A stretch of DNA of 64,000 nucleotides from positions 434,001 to 498,000 of the forward strand of contig NZ_JXSL01000027.1 in NCBI RefSeq assembly GCF_000829825.1, written 5' to 3'. The notes below the pieces were generated by a model. The model did no database searches, had not been told where the DNA came from, and was given only the letters and a program-made list of their open reading frames with translations. Numbering within the stretch: position 1 is the first letter of the stretch; each line of letters begins with the position of its first letter. Of this stretch, positions 34,806 to 44,502 are shown in pieces. Source of the stretch: Paramagnetospirillum magnetotacticum MS-1 (GTDB taxonomy: Bacteria; Pseudomonadota; Alphaproteobacteria; Rhodospirillales; Magnetospirillaceae). The position numbers and the translations under genes were made by a program.

Positions 34806-35587
34806 CAAAAAACCGTCCCCAGCGCCTTCATGTCACCCGGATGGGTAAGATCGAAGCAGAGCGGCGTAATGGTGATGGCCCCACGGCAGACCGCCTCGAT
34901 ATCGGTGCCGGGGGTGGAGCGGTCCTCGGCCCGCTGAGCGCCGATCCAGACATAGGATTCGCCCCTGGGATCCTCGCGCTCGACGATTTCGTCGCCGATC
35001 TTGCGCTTGCCTTGGCGCGTGATCTCGATTCCGGTCACCGAGGAGGCGATCACGTCGGGAAAGTTGACGTTGATCAGAACGTTACGGCTCCAGCCCTTGG
35101 CCAGCAATTTGCGGATCACGCCCGGCGCCCAATGCTCGGCGGTGCCCCATTTCACCGGATGGGGATGATTGATGAACTGGGACAACGCGATGGAGGGAAT
35201 GCCGAGGATGGTGCCTTCCATGGCCGCCGCCACCGTGCCTGAATAGGTCACGTCCTCGCCCAGATTGGAGCCCCGGTTGATGCCCGACAGCACCAGATGG
35301 GGCTTCTTGCCCTTCAGCACATGATTGACGCCCAACAGCACCGCATCGGTGGGGGTGCCGTCCACGGCGTAACGCCGGGCCGAGACCTTGCGGACCCGAA
35401 GCGGGCGGCGGATGGTCAGCGAGTGGCCTGCAGCGCTTTGTTCGGTCTCGGGCGCCACCACCCAGACATCCTTGGACAGCGTCCGGGCGATGCGCTCCAG
35501 CACCTTGATGCCCGGCGCACTGATGCCGTCATCGTTGGAGATCAGGATGCGCAAGGATGAAGGGTCGTTGATGGCCGGAAAAGTCAT
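34805..35587 (-). CDS. surE: 5'/3'-nucleotidase SurE
   Basis: Metal-dependent nucleoside monophosphate phosphatase linked to stationary-phase survival. 260 residues. The N-terminal catalytic motif ILISNDDGISAPGI with the two adjacent Asp, then VVAPETEQSAAGHSLTI and LVLSGINRGSNLGEDVTYSG are all present. Ten residues precede the usual N-terminus, so a slightly shorter protein is possible. It begins 1 base after the serS stop and overlaps pcm. Confidence 0.95.
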   Translation of the reverse strand: MTFPAINDPSSLRILISNDDGISAPGIKVLERIARTLSKDVWVVAPETEQSAAGHSLTIRRPLRVRKVSARRYAVDGTPTDAVLLGVNHVLKGKKPHLVLSGINRGSNLGEDVTYSGTVAAAMEGTILGIPSIALSQFINHPHPVKWGTAEHWAPGVIRKLLAKGWSRNVLINVNFPDVIASSVTGIEITRQGKRKIGDEIVEREDPRGESYVWIGAQRAEDRSTPGTDIEAVCRGAITITPLCFDLTHPGDMKALGTVF

Positions 35588-35588
35588 C

Positions 35589-36857
35589 TCAGCCGACGAC
35601 CCCCAGCCCGCCCATATAGGGACGCAGGACCTCGGGCACCTCGATGGTGCCGTCTTCGCGCTGATAGTTCTCCATCACCGCGATCAGGGTACGGCCCACG
35701 GCAAGGCCCGACCCGTTCAGCGTATGGACGAAGCGGGTCCCCTTCTCGCCCTCGGGACGGAAGCGGGCCTTCATGCGCCGGGCCTGGAAGTCGCCGCAAT
35801 TCGAGCAGGACGAGATTTCCCGGTAGCGCTGCTGGCCCGGCAGCCAGACCTCAATGTCATAGGTCTTGCGCGAGGAAAAGCCCATATCGCCGGTGCACAG
35901 CACGATGACGCGATAGGCCAGCCCCAAACGCTGCAGCACCGTCTCGGCGCATTTGGTCATGCGTTCGTGCTCTTCGTCGGACTTATCGGGATGGGCGATG
36001 GAGACCATCTCCACCTTGTGGAACTGGTGCTGGCGGATCATGCCGCGCGTATCCTTGCCCGCCGATCCCGCTTCCGAGCGGAAACAAGGGGTCAGCGCCG
36101 TCATGCGCAGCGGCAGGGACTTTTCGTCCAGGATCTCGTCGCTGACCAGATTGGTCAGCGGCACTTCGGCGGTGGGGATCAGCCAATGGCCGGTGTTGGT
36201 CTTGAACAGATCCTCACTGAACTTGGGCAACTGTCCGGTGCCGAAGGCGGCGCCGTCCTTGACCATCAAGGGCGGGTCCATCTCGGTATAGCCGTGCTCG
36301 GTGGTCTGAAGGTCGAGCATGAACTGACCGATGGCACGCTGCAGCCGGGCCAGTTGGCCCTTCAACACCACGAAGCGGGCACCCGACAGCTTGGCGGCGC
36401 CGTCGAAATCCATCAGCCCAAGCTTGGCGCCGATGGCGTCGTGATCCAGGGCGGTAAAGGCGAACTCTTTTGGCGCGCCCCATTTACGAACTTCCACATT
36501 GTGCTCTTCGTCGGGGCCATCGGGCACGTCGGCGGCGGGCAGATTGGGGATGGAGGCCAGAATATCCTCGATCTCGGCGCCCAAGAGCCGGTCCTCCTCC
36601 TCGGAAGCGGGCATGCGCTCCTTCATGCTGGCCACCTCGTCCATCAGGGCAGAGGCATCGCCGCCACTCTTCTTGAGAGCGCCGATCTGCTTGGAGGCTT
36701 CGTTGCGCCGGGCCTGCATCTCCTGAAAGGCGGTCTGGGCCGCGCGGCGCCGCGTGTCCAGATCCAGGATGGCGGCGGCCTTGGGCTCCAGGCCCCGGCG
36801 CGCCAGACCGGCATCGAATCCCTCCGGGTTGTCGCGAATGGACTTCAGGTCATGCAT
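35589..36857 (-). CDS. serS: Seryl-tRNA synthetase
   Basis: Class II synthetase charging tRNA-Ser. 422 residues. N-terminal coiled-coil arm (about 25-105) starts after [20 protein letters not shown]. Class II motif 2 is [20 protein letters not shown] followed by FHKVEMVS, and motif 3 is [19 protein letters not shown]. Located between tatC and surE with short gaps, as in many alphaproteobacteria. Confidence 0.96.
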   Translation of the reverse strand: MHDLKSIRDNPEGFDAGLARRGLEPKAAAILDLDTRRRAAQTAFQEMQARRNEASKQIGALKKSGGDASALMDEVASMKERMPASEEEDRLLGAEIEDILASIPNLPAADVPDGPDEEHNVEVRKWGAPKEFAFTALDHDAIGAKLGLMDFDGAAKLSGARFVVLKGQLARLQRAIGQFMLDLQTTEHGYTEMDPPLMVKDGAAFGTGQLPKFSEDLFKTNTGHWLIPTAEVPLTNLVSDEILDEKSLPLRMTALTPCFRSEAGSAGKDTRGMIRQHQFHKVEMVSIAHPDKSDEEHERMTKCAETVLQRLGLAYRVIVLCTGDMGFSSRKTYDIEVWLPGQQRYREISSCSNCGDFQARRMKARFRPEGEKGTRFVHTLNGSGLAVGRTLIAVMENYQREDGTIEVPEVLRPYMGGLGVVG

Positions 36858-36872
36858 GGTGAAAATTCCGGC

Positions 36873-37697
36873 TTAAGCGTTGAAATCGGTCTCGTCATGG
36901 GCCGTGTCGTCGTCGCCGTCATCGGCCAGGGCGGCTTCGCGCTTCTTCTCCGCCCAGCGGGCCGAGAGGATGGAAATCTCGTAAAGCCCGACCATGGGAA
37001 TGGCCAGCGACAACTGGCTGACCACATCGGGGGGCGTCACCACGGCGGCGAAGACGAAATTGCCGACAATGGCGAAGCGGCGCTTATCGGCCAGACCTTG
37101 GGCGGTGACCAGCCCGACGCGTGCCAGCAGGGTCAGCAGCACCGGCATCTGGAAGGCCAGCCCGAAGGCGAAGATCAGGGTCATGATCAGCGACAGGGAT
37201 TCGTTGACCTTGGCCTCCATCTGGATGGGCAGCGTACTGGGGCCGCCGATCAGATTCTCGAAGCCCAGGAGATAGGTGTAGAGGTTGGGCAGCACCAGGA
37301 AATAGACCATGGCCCCGCCCATGATGAACAGAACCGGCGTGGCGAACAGGAAGGGCAAAAAGGCCTGCTTTTCGTGCTTATAAAGCCCAGGCGCCACGAA
37401 GGCCCACAACTGCCCCGCCCAGACGGGAAAGCACATGGCGGCGGCGGCGAAGGCCGAGACCTTCATGAAGGTAAAGAACGCCTCGGTGGGCGCGGTGTAG
37501 ATCAGGCGGCGGTTTCCGCCCTTGGCCAGAGCCGCCTTGGAATAAGGCTCCAGCAGGAATTCGTAGATCTCGTTGGAGAAGTAATAGCAAATCCCGAAGG
37601 CGATGACGAAGCTGATCGCCGACCAGATCAGCCGCCGGCGCAGCTCGATCAGATGCTCGAGCAGCGGCATGGTCTTGTCGTCGTGGGAATCGCTCAA
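36873..37697 (-). CDS. tatC: Twin-arginine translocase subunit TatC
   Basis: Core receptor of the Tat pathway for folded proteins. 274 residues with six membrane helices. MPLLEHLIELRRRLIWSAIS near the start and FVAPGLYKHEKQAFLPFLFA are conserved family blocks. A TTG at 37697 is the best start: GAGG lies 7 bases upstream and it yields LSDSHDDKTMPLLEHL; the internal ATG ten codons on would remove part of the family N-terminus. 13 bases after tatB. Confidence 0.93.
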   Translation of the reverse strand: MSDSHDDKTMPLLEHLIELRRRLIWSAISFVIAFGICYYFSNEIYEFLLEPYSKAALAKGGNRRLIYTAPTEAFFTFMKVSAFAAAAMCFPVWAGQLWAFVAPGLYKHEKQAFLPFLFATPVLFIMGGAMVYFLVLPNLYTYLLGFENLIGGPSTLPIQMEAKVNESLSLIMTLIFAFGLAFQMPVLLTLLARVGLVTAQGLADKRRFAIVGNFVFAAVVTPPDVVSQLSLAIPMVGLYEISILSARWAEKKREAALADDGDDDTAHDETDFNA

Positions 37698-37710
37698 AAT
37701 AGGTCCTCGT

Positions 37711-38115
37711 TCAAGGTTCCGGCGGCCGGGCGGGCGTCTCGGCGGGCTTGATCTCGTCTGGTGTGGGCTCTGGGATCGCGGCCAGGGCGGGCGGCGCAAC
37801 CTCATGGGCGGCGTTCACGTCCAGGGCGGGAAGCTCCATGGCCTTGGCCATCTCGCCGGTGGGGTCGATGGCCTTGTCCACCTCCTGGCGCAGCAGATTG
37901 ACGTCGGTGGCCTTGGTAACTTGCTTCTTCAGCTCGTCCAGTTCGGATTCGCGCACCATGTCGTCCATGCCGCGATGGAACTCGGACGCCATTTCGCGCG
38001 CCTTGCGGGTCCAACGCCCCATCTGGCGCAGAACCACGGGCAGATCCTTGGGTCCGATGACGATCAGGCTGACCACGGCGATCAGCGCCATCTCGTCCCA
38101 GCCGATGTCGAACAT
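37711..38115 (-). CDS. tatB: Twin-arginine translocase subunit TatB
   Basis: 134 residues. N-terminal membrane helix MFDIGWDEMALIAVVSLIVI followed by the GPKDLP hinge and an amphipathic helix, then a Pro/Ala-rich tail. The GWDE start separates it from TatA. Forms the substrate receptor with TatC. 6 bases after tatA. Confidence 0.94.
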   Translation of the reverse strand: MFDIGWDEMALIAVVSLIVIGPKDLPVVLRQMGRWTRKAREMASEFHRGMDDMVRESELDELKKQVTKATDVNLLRQEVDKAIDPTGEMAKAMELPALDVNAAHEVAPPALAAIPEPTPDEIKPAETPARPPEP

Positions 38116-38121
38116 CGGGCC

Positions 38122-38364
38122 TTAGACCTTGGGAGCGGAATCGGGCGCGGCGGCCGGCTTGGCGGCTTGGGCTTCCGTGACCTGGGGCTGGGCGGCGGCC
38201 TGAGCGGGGGCGGCCTGCGCCTCGTCCTCATCCTTCAGGCCGTGCTTGAAGGCCTTCACGCCCTTGGCCATGTCGCCCATCAGCTTGGGGATCTTGTTGG
38301 CACCGAACAGCAGCAGCACGATGACCAGAACGATGAGCCAATGACCGATACTCATGCTACCCAT
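38122..38364 (-). CDS. tatA: Twin-arginine translocase subunit TatA
   Basis: 80 residues. One membrane helix ([17 protein letters not shown]), the FGxxKxP hinge ([13 protein letters not shown]), amphipathic helix and a low-complexity Ala/Gln/Pro tail. Forms the variable-size pore. The ATG at 38364 has GGGAG 9 bases upstream; a second ATG three codons later is also possible. Confidence 0.93.
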   Translation of the reverse strand: MGSMSIGHWLIVLVIVLLLFGANKIPKLMGDMAKGVKAFKHGLKDEDEAQAAPAQAAAQPQVTEAQAAKPAAAPDSAPKV

Positions 38365-38458
38365 GCCCAAACACTCCCTGTCCTCGCCATCCGCACCGTT
38401 TCGGGGCGGAGGCGGATCATCGCAAAAGAAAAGCGACACCGCAATGCCCAGGAGGGGC

Positions 38459-39109
38459 CTACTCCCCGATGCCCAACAGGGTTTCGTCGTCGAGCAGCTC
38501 CAGCTGAGGCTCGTCCTCCTCGGCCATGTCCACCAGACGGGTGTCTTCCGCCGCGCGATTGCCATAGGCGCCAGCGGCGGCCCTGGAATCCAGCAGGCCC
38601 GCAGCTTCCAATTCCTTGACGCCAGGCAAGTCGGACAGGGATTCCAGGCCGAAATGGTCGAGAAAGCCGTCGGTGGTCGCCCAGGTCAGCGGCCTGCCTG
38701 GTGTGCGGCGCCGTCCCTTGGGCCGAATCCAGCCCGCCGAGAACAAGATGTCCATGGTGCCCTTGGACAGGGCCACGCCGCGCACCTCCTCGATCTCGGC
38801 GCGGGTCACCGGCTGGTGATAGGCGATGATGGCCAGGGTCTCGACGGCGGCGCGCGACAGCTTGCGCTCCTGGGAACGCTCCACCTTGAGGGATTCGGCC
38901 AGATCGGCACTGGTGCGAAAGGCCCAGCCGTCGCCACGCCGCACCAGATTGAAGCCGCGTGCCGCGTAATGGGTTTCCAGTTCCGCCAACAGTCCGGCAA
39001 TGTCCGTGCCCTCGGGCAGGCGCTCGGCCATGGCCCGTTCCGGCACCGGCTCGGCCGAGGCGAAGATCAGCGCCTCGACGATGCGCAAATGTTGCGGATC
39101 ACAACTCAC
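38459..39109 (-). CDS. scpB: Segregation and condensation protein B
   Basis: Winged-helix dimer that joins ScpA and SMC in the condensin complex for chromosome folding. 216 residues. [17 protein letters not shown] at the N-terminus and [20 protein letters not shown] with [20 protein letters not shown] are strong family blocks. Starts with GTG at 39109, overlapping the scpA stop (GTGA). Tail is acidic. Confidence 0.94.
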   Translation of the reverse strand: MSCDPQHLRIVEALIFASAEPVPERAMAERLPEGTDIAGLLAELETHYAARGFNLVRRGDGWAFRTSADLAESLKVERSQERKLSRAAVETLAIIAYHQPVTRAEIEEVRGVALSKGTMDILFSAGWIRPKGRRRTPGRPLTWATTDGFLDHFGLESLSDLPGVKELEAAGLLDSRAAAGAYGNRAAEDTRLVDMAEEDEPQLELLDDETLLGIGE

Positions 39110-39924
39110 TCTTCCCTCCCCTCGCCCAGCCCGGCACGGATATAGATGGGCGAATAGGCGGCGCCGTCCTGGCGCAACACCAACTTGCCCTGCTTGGCCA
39201 GTTCCAGCGCGGCCACGAAAGTGGACGCCATGGCCGACTTCATCTTGAGCGAATCGCCCTCGATGGCAGGCAGATAGGCCATCAGCACCGACCAGTCGGG
39301 CAAGCCGCCGATGCCCAGCATGGCTTCCAGACGCGCCAGGGCGTTCTCCACCGACCACAGATCGGGTGCTTCCACGGTCAGGGTGCGCACAGAATTGCGC
39401 ACCACATGATCGGCATAGGCCTTCAACAGGTCATAGAGATCGAGATCGAAGATGGAACGGCTGACCACCTCCATATCCTCGGGCGCGCCTCGGGCGAAGA
39501 CGTCGCGGTTCAGCAGGCGACGCGCAAACAGCGCCGCACCGGATTTCTGCATGGCTTCCAGCCGCTGCAGCCGGAAGGCCAGGGCGGCGGCCATCTCGGC
39601 GGGCGATAATTCCTCGCCCGGTTCGGGTTCGGGCTCGGGCAGCAGCAACCGCGATTTGAGATAGGCCAGCCACGCGGCCATCACCAGATATTCGGCGGCG
39701 AGGTCGATCTGTTCGCGCCCGACTTTTCTAACGAAATCAAGGTATTGATCGGCTAACTTCAGAATCGAGATCTTGGCCAGATCCACCTTCTGGTCTCGCG
39801 CCAACTGTAACAGAACGTCAAGAGGGCCTTCCCAGCCATCAAGATCGAGCAGCAGGCGTTCGGCGGGGGCACGTCCGGGGCGATCCTGGTCGTCCTCGAA
39901 GGTGAAGGGCAGAGCCCCACTCAC
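39106..39924 (-). CDS. scpA: Segregation and condensation protein A
   Basis: Kleisin subunit bridging SMC heads. 272 residues. LDLDGWEGPLDVLLQLARDQ followed by KVDLAKISILKLADQYLDFV, and AAEYLVMAAWLAYLKSRLLL are diagnostic. GTG start at 39924 overlaps the stop of the M50 protease gene (GTGA), and its own stop overlaps scpB, so three genes are translationally chained. Confidence 0.94.
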   Translation of the reverse strand: MSGALPFTFEDDQDRPGRAPAERLLLDLDGWEGPLDVLLQLARDQKVDLAKISILKLADQYLDFVRKVGREQIDLAAEYLVMAAWLAYLKSRLLLPEPEPEPGEELSPAEMAAALAFRLQRLEAMQKSGAALFARRLLNRDVFARGAPEDMEVVSRSIFDLDLYDLLKAYADHVVRNSVRTLTVEAPDLWSVENALARLEAMLGIGGLPDWSVLMAYLPAIEGDSLKMKSAMASTFVAALELAKQGKLVLRQDGAAYSPIYIRAGLGEGREE

Positions 39925-40607
39925 GGACCCAGCATCCTGACCAGGGCGTTGCCGATGGTGTCCACGGGACCTTGGACCAGCCAGAGGAACACGTCCAGAT
40001 CCACGCCGAACTGATTGCCCAACAGCGGGAACAGGAACAGGGCGGCGATGAGGATCAGCATTCCCGCCTTTTCCATGCGGGCCAGACGCCAGGCCAGGGG
40101 CCGGGGCAGAATACCCACCGCCACCCTGCCCCCATCCAGGGGCGGCAGGGGAATCATGTTGAACACCGCCAGCAGCAGATTGAAGAATATGGCGTTTTCC
40201 AGATTGAGGAAAAACCAGCTGCGCATGGCTTCGGGCACCACCGGGACCAGATGCACCGCCAGTATGGCCAGGATGGCCAGGCCCATATTCATGGCCGGTC
40301 CGGCGGCGGCCACGATCACCATGTCGCGGCGGGGATGGCGCAGACGGCTGAAATTGACCGGAACCGGCTTAGCCCAGCCGAACATCACGCCCCCCATGGC
40401 CAAGAGCAGGCCGGGCAGGATGATGGTGCCGAACGGGTCGATATGGCGCAGGGGATTGAGCGAGATGCGGCCCAGGCGATAGGCCGTATCATCACCACAG
40501 GCATGGGCGGCATAGCCGTGGGCCGCCTCGTGCAGGGTCACGGCGAAAATCAGCGGAATCGCCCAGATGGTGATGCCGAACAGCAGACCACCCAGATCGC
40601 CCATCAT
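39921..40607 (-). CDS. Site-2 protease family (M50) membrane protein
   Basis: 228 residues, mostly membrane helices. Zinc motif HEAAH (VTLHEAAHGYAAHACGD) near residues 25-29 and the third ligand in PLPPLDGGRVAVG. No PDZ domain, which distinguishes it from RseP in this window; it belongs to the YwhC/FlpJ-like short group. Substrate unknown. It is embedded between nagZ and scpA in overlapping reading frames, a frequent proteobacterial order. Confidence 0.9.
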   Translation of the reverse strand: MMGDLGGLLFGITIWAIPLIFAVTLHEAAHGYAAHACGDDTAYRLGRISLNPLRHIDPFGTIILPGLLLAMGGVMFGWAKPVPVNFSRLRHPRRDMVIVAAAGPAMNMGLAILAILAVHLVPVVPEAMRSWFFLNLENAIFFNLLLAVFNMIPLPPLDGGRVAVGILPRPLAWRLARMEKAGMLILIAALFLFPLLGNQFGVDLDVFLWLVQGPVDTIGNALVRMLGP

Positions 40608-41623
40608 GACGATGGCCCGAGCAGGGTCTTCACCCGCTCCTCGGCGGCCTTGCGGTCAAAGGGCTGCCGCGGGCGTTTTTGCGCCAGACCATGGGCCACC
40701 CGAATCTCGGCGGCGGCGCTTAACGGGCGCAGTTCCGAAGCGATGGCGGTCATCTCGGCCATGTCCCCGTTGCAGTGAAGCACCACGTCGCAGCCCGCCT
40801 CAAGACTGGCGCGGGTGCGGTCCTCGAACGTCCCGCCCAGCGCCTTCATGGACAGATCATCGGAGATCAAGAGCCCATCAAAACCGATGGCGCCCCGGAT
40901 CACCCTGTCGATCACCAGTCTGGAGGTGGTGGCGGGATGCGCCGCGTCAAGGGCGGCATAGACCACATGGGCGGTCATGGCCCAGGGGGCATGGCGAAAG
41001 GCGTGGAACGGCGGGAAATCCTGGACCTCCAGCTCGGCCAGGGCGGTCTCCACCACCGGCAGGTCGAGATGGCTGTCCACCATGGCGCGGCCGTGACCGG
41101 GAATGTGCTTTATGACCGGCAGAACGCCCTCGTCCAGCAAGCCGTCGATCACCTCGCCCGCCAGGGAAATCACCGACTGGGCGGTGCGGCCAAAGGCGCG
41201 GTCGCCGATGACGTCATGGGCACCGGGAATGGGCACGTCCAGAACGGGGGCGCAATCCACGTCGATACCCAGATCGGCCAGTTCGGCCCCGATCAGCCGG
41301 TAATTGAGGCGAAGCGCCTCCTTGGCGGCCTCGAGATCGCGCTGGGCCAGGGCGGCGAAGGGCTCGCCCGCAGGCGCCTTGCGCCAATGGGGCGGCCTTA
41401 GGCGCTGCACCCTGCCCCCCTCCTGATCGATCAGGACGGGCGCATCGGCGCGGCCCACGCTCTCGCGCAACGAGGCAACCAGCGCCTTGACCTGAGCGGG
41501 GTCGTCCACATTGCGGGCGAACAGAATGAAGCCCAGCGGATTGACCCGTTGGAAGAAGTCGCGTTCCGCCTGGGTCAGGACCAGGCCGGAACAGCCGAAG
41601 ATGGCGGCGTTAACGGCGGGCAA
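40604..41623 (-). CDS. nagZ: Beta-N-acetylhexosaminidase NagZ
   Basis: GH3 enzyme that removes GlcNAc from anhydro-muropeptides during wall recycling in the cytosol. 339 residues. LIDQEGGRVQRLRPP, the signature KHIPGHGRAMVDSHLDLPVV carrying the catalytic His-containing loop, and LLISDDLSMKAL are present. The start is a TTG at 41623, giving LPAVNAAIFGCSGLVLT; it overlaps the end of the SPOR gene by 14 bases. No ATG or GTG nearer to the family N-terminus exists. Confidence 0.93.
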   Translation of the reverse strand: MPAVNAAIFGCSGLVLTQAERDFFQRVNPLGFILFARNVDDPAQVKALVASLRESVGRADAPVLIDQEGGRVQRLRPPHWRKAPAGEPFAALAQRDLEAAKEALRLNYRLIGAELADLGIDVDCAPVLDVPIPGAHDVIGDRAFGRTAQSVISLAGEVIDGLLDEGVLPVIKHIPGHGRAMVDSHLDLPVVETALAELEVQDFPPFHAFRHAPWAMTAHVVYAALDAAHPATTSRLVIDRVIRGAIGFDGLLISDDLSMKALGGTFEDRTRASLEAGCDVVLHCNGDMAEMTAIASELRPLSAAAEIRVAHGLAQKRPRQPFDRKAAEERVKTLLGPSS

Positions 41624-42569
41624 CGATGCACCCCTGGGAACGGGCGGTGAGCTCGGCGCAAAGCTGGCGGGCGGCCTGCTCGGACAGGGGCGCGGCGCGC
41701 ACCCGCCAGAACGTGCCCTTACCTTCCAGTTCCACACGGACGATGTCGGATTTGAGCGCGCCCAGCAGATCGGCATTGGCCTTCTGGATGCGGGCCCATT
41801 CCTTGTCGGCCTGATCGGCGGCGCGCACCGCGCCCAACTGCACCACGAATTCCCCCGAGGCCGGAGCCTTGGCCGTCACGGCAGGCGCCGGAGCGGGCGG
41901 CGGCGGAGCCACGCGGGGAGCCTGGGCCACCACGGCGGGCGCCATATGCTCGGGCTGCTGGGCCACGGGCGCCGGGGCGCGTTCCTGAACCGGCTGATAG
42001 GCCGGGGGAAGCGGAGCGGCGGCGGGCGGAATGGCGGCGGATTCCATGGGCTGGGCCGCCACCTTGGCCGTGGGCGCAATCTTCGGCATTGGCGGTTCGC
42101 CCGCCTTGGGCGGAATGGGGGCAGTGCGTTGCGCCACGGGAGCGGGCGGCGGCTCGGCCGAGAGCGGCGGTACGGAAATGGTCTTGGGCGGCGCCTTGGC
42201 TGCTTCGGGCTGCGGCATCAGGCGCTCCACCTTGGGTTCGCTGTCTCCGGCCGAATCCATGCGCTCGTAGACCAGCTTGTCCTGGTTGGGCACCTGCATG
42301 CCGCCGCGATCATCGGGGCGGGTCTTGATGGGCCGGTCGTCGGCCTTGATCACCGGCACGCCCAATCCGCCGCCTTTGCGGCCACCGACGAAATGCAGGC
42401 CTGCGGCAACGATGGCACCCACGGCGATGACGGCGCCGCCGATCAGCACCCAACTGCGCAGGCGATGCCCGGCACGGGCCTGACGGGAATCCGCATCGGC
42501 GTCGTTATAGCGCTCGGGAATAATATCCAGCAGATCACGCTCGTAATCATCGCCAGGGCTTTTGGCCAT
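41610..42569 (-). CDS. SPOR-domain membrane protein
   Basis: 319 residues. Short charged cytosolic N-terminus, one membrane helix (SWVLIGGAVIAVGAIVAAGL), a long Pro/Ala-rich periplasmic linker, and a C-terminal SPOR domain from about 240 (FVVQLGAVRAADQADKEWAR ... TFWRVRAAPLSEQAARQLC). SPOR domains bind denuded glycan at division septa. Adjacent to nagZ, a pairing conserved in alphaproteobacteria, fitting a wall-related role. Confidence 0.9.
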   Translation of the reverse strand: MAKSPGDDYERDLLDIIPERYNDADADSRQARAGHRLRSWVLIGGAVIAVGAIVAAGLHFVGGRKGGGLGVPVIKADDRPIKTRPDDRGGMQVPNQDKLVYERMDSAGDSEPKVERLMPQPEAAKAPPKTISVPPLSAEPPPAPVAQRTAPIPPKAGEPPMPKIAPTAKVAAQPMESAAIPPAAAPLPPAYQPVQERAPAPVAQQPEHMAPAVVAQAPRVAPPPPAPAPAVTAKAPASGEFVVQLGAVRAADQADKEWARIQKANADLLGALKSDIVRVELEGKGTFWRVRAAPLSEQAARQLCAELTARSQGCIVARR

Positions 42570-42595
42570 GTCGGAGACTCTCCCCTCTTAAATAC

Positions 42596-42763
42596 CGGCA
42601 AGGCAATATATCGCCTTGCCGTAAGCCCCTCAATCGCCGGGCGCTCGCGCTTGGCTCTCGCGGCATAAGCCGCGGCGGGCGCCCGCGCCTAGGCGCGAAT
42701 TAAATAACGTTGTCGGCAAAGCCGACCGGCCCTTGCCGTCGTCCGATTAAGGATCGGTCGACG
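42596..42763. repeat. Five perfect or near-perfect inverted repeats between argS and the SPOR gene
   Basis: The 197-base gap is packed with stems: CGGCAAGGC/GCCTTGCCG (42596-42621), CGCGGC-ATAA-GCCGCG (42659-42674), palindrome GCGGGCGCCCGC (42675-42686), palindrome CGCGCCTAGGCGCG (42684-42697), GTCGGC-AAA-GCCGAC (42712-42726), and a longer stem at 42737-42763 with one T-T mismatch just after the argS stop. The last may terminate argS. The middle two resemble a module at 57185-57223. Confidence 0.7.
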
Positions 42764-42766
42764 GAA

Positions 42767-44497
42767 TTACCGCATCTCTTCCACGGGAGTGACACCGAAG
42801 ATGCCAAGCCCCGAGGCGATCACTCCCACCACCGCGCGCAGCAGGCCCAGACGGGCCAAGGACACTTCGCGGTCACCCTCGATCAAGAACCGCAGGCTGG
42901 TGTCGTCCTTGCCCTTGTTCCACAGCCCATGGAAGGCGGCAGCCAATTCATAAAGGTAGAACGCGACACGGTGCGGCTCGTGGGCCTCGGCCGCGCTTTC
43001 CACCTGGCGCGGCCATCCGGCCAACAGCCTGATCAAACCAAGCTCGGCCGGGTCGGTCAAGCGGGCCAGCACATCCACGCCGGGAGTATGGCCCACGGAT
43101 TCGGGCCACATGCCAGCGGCATGGCGCATCACCGAGTGGCAGCGGGCATGGGCGTACTGGACATAGAACACCGGATTGTCGCGGCTTTGCTCGAGAACCT
43201 TATCAAGGTCAAAGTCCAGATGGGCGTCGTTCTTGCGGGTCAGCATGATGAAGCGGACCACGTCCTTGCCCACCGCCTCGACAAGATCGCGCAGCGTGAC
43301 GAAGGTGCCCGCCCGCTTGCTCATCTTGTAGGGCTGGCCGCCCTTCAACAGATTGACCATCTGGCAGAGCTTGACGTCGAGATCGCCGCCGCCCTGGCTC
43401 ACCGCCTTGACCGCGGCCTGCATGCGTTTGACATAGCCGCCGTGATCGGCGCCCCACACGTCGATCATGGAGGCGAATCCGCGCCGGTACTTGTCCTGGT
43501 GATAGGCGATGTCGGAGGCGAAATAGGTCCAGGATCCGTCCGACTTCTTCAAGGGACGGTCCACGTCATCGCCGAATCCTGTCGCCTTGAACAGGGTCTG
43601 CGGCCGCGCCTCCCAATCATCGGGCAGCTTGCCCTTGGGGGGCTCGAGGACACCTTCGTAGATCAGGCCCTGGGAATTCAGATAGTCGAGGGACTCCTGG
43701 ACCTTGCCGCCTTCGACCAGACCGCGTTCGGAGACGAAGACGTCGTGACGCACTCCCAGACCGGCCAGATCGTCCTTGATCATGTCCAGCATGGCATCGA
43801 CGGCAAAGCTCCGCAGTTCGGGCAGCCACTCTTCTTCGGACTTGTCCTTCAAGGCCGGGCCGTGTTTTTTCGCCAGGGCCTGGCCCGCGGGCTTGAGATA
43901 TTCGCCGGGATAGAGGCCCTCGGGGATTTCGCCGATCTCCTCGCCCAAGGCTTCGCGGTAGCGCAGGAATGCCGAACGGGCCAGGACGTCCACCTGGGAC
44001 CCGGCATCGTTGACGTAATACTCCCGCGTCACGTCATAGCCCGCCTTGACCAGCAGCGAGGCCAAGGCGTCGCCGAACACGGCGCCACGGGCGTGACCGA
44101 TATGCATGGGACCGGTGGGATTGGCCGAGACGTATTCCACGTTGACCTTGTGGCCCTTGCCCATCTCCGACTGGCCGTAAGTCACCCCGGCGGCCAACAC
44201 TTCGGCCAGACGTTCGTACCAGAAGGAATCGGCAAGACGCAGATTGATGAAGCCGGGACCGGCCACCTCCACCTCGGTCACCGCCGGATGGGCGCGAAGA
44301 CGTTCGGCGATCTTCTCGGCCAGATCGCGGGGTTTCATGCCCGCCGCCTTGGTCAGCACCATGGCGGCATTGGTGGCCACATCGCCGTGGGCAGTCTCGC
44401 GCGGCGGCTCGGCCGTCACCTTGGAGGTATCGAGACCGGGAATGATCGCCTCGACCGACTTGATGATTTCTTCGCGGAAGTATTTGAACAGATTCAT
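42767..44497 (-). CDS. argS: Arginyl-tRNA synthetase
   Basis: Class I synthetase. 576 residues. HIGH-type motif in [25 protein letters not shown]-type motif as [14 protein letters not shown], and the C-terminal anticodon-binding region with a long helix set ending EEMR. N-terminal Add-1 domain recognises the tRNA D-loop. Start at the ATG 44497, with the dgt stop only 5 bases upstream. Confidence 0.96.
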   Translation of the reverse strand: MNLFKYFREEIIKSVEAIIPGLDTSKVTAEPPRETAHGDVATNAAMVLTKAAGMKPRDLAEKIAERLRAHPAVTEVEVAGPGFINLRLADSFWYERLAEVLAAGVTYGQSEMGKGHKVNVEYVSANPTGPMHIGHARGAVFGDALASLLVKAGYDVTREYYVNDAGSQVDVLARSAFLRYREALGEEIGEIPEGLYPGEYLKPAGQALAKKHGPALKDKSEEEWLPELRSFAVDAMLDMIKDDLAGLGVRHDVFVSERGLVEGGKVQESLDYLNSQGLIYEGVLEPPKGKLPDDWEARPQTLFKATGFGDDVDRPLKKSDGSWTYFASDIAYHQDKYRRGFASMIDVWGADHGGYVKRMQAAVKAVSQGGGDLDVKLCQMVNLLKGGQPYKMSKRAGTFVTLRDLVEAVGKDVVRFIMLTRKNDAHLDFDLDKVLEQSRDNPVFYVQYAHARCHSVMRHAAGMWPESVGHTPGVDVLARLTDPAELGLIRLLAGWPRQVESAAEAHEPHRVAFYLYELAAAFHGLWNKGKDDTSLRFLIEGDREVSLARLGLLRAVVGVIASGLGIFGVTPVEEMR

Positions 44498-44502
44498 TTT
44501 TC

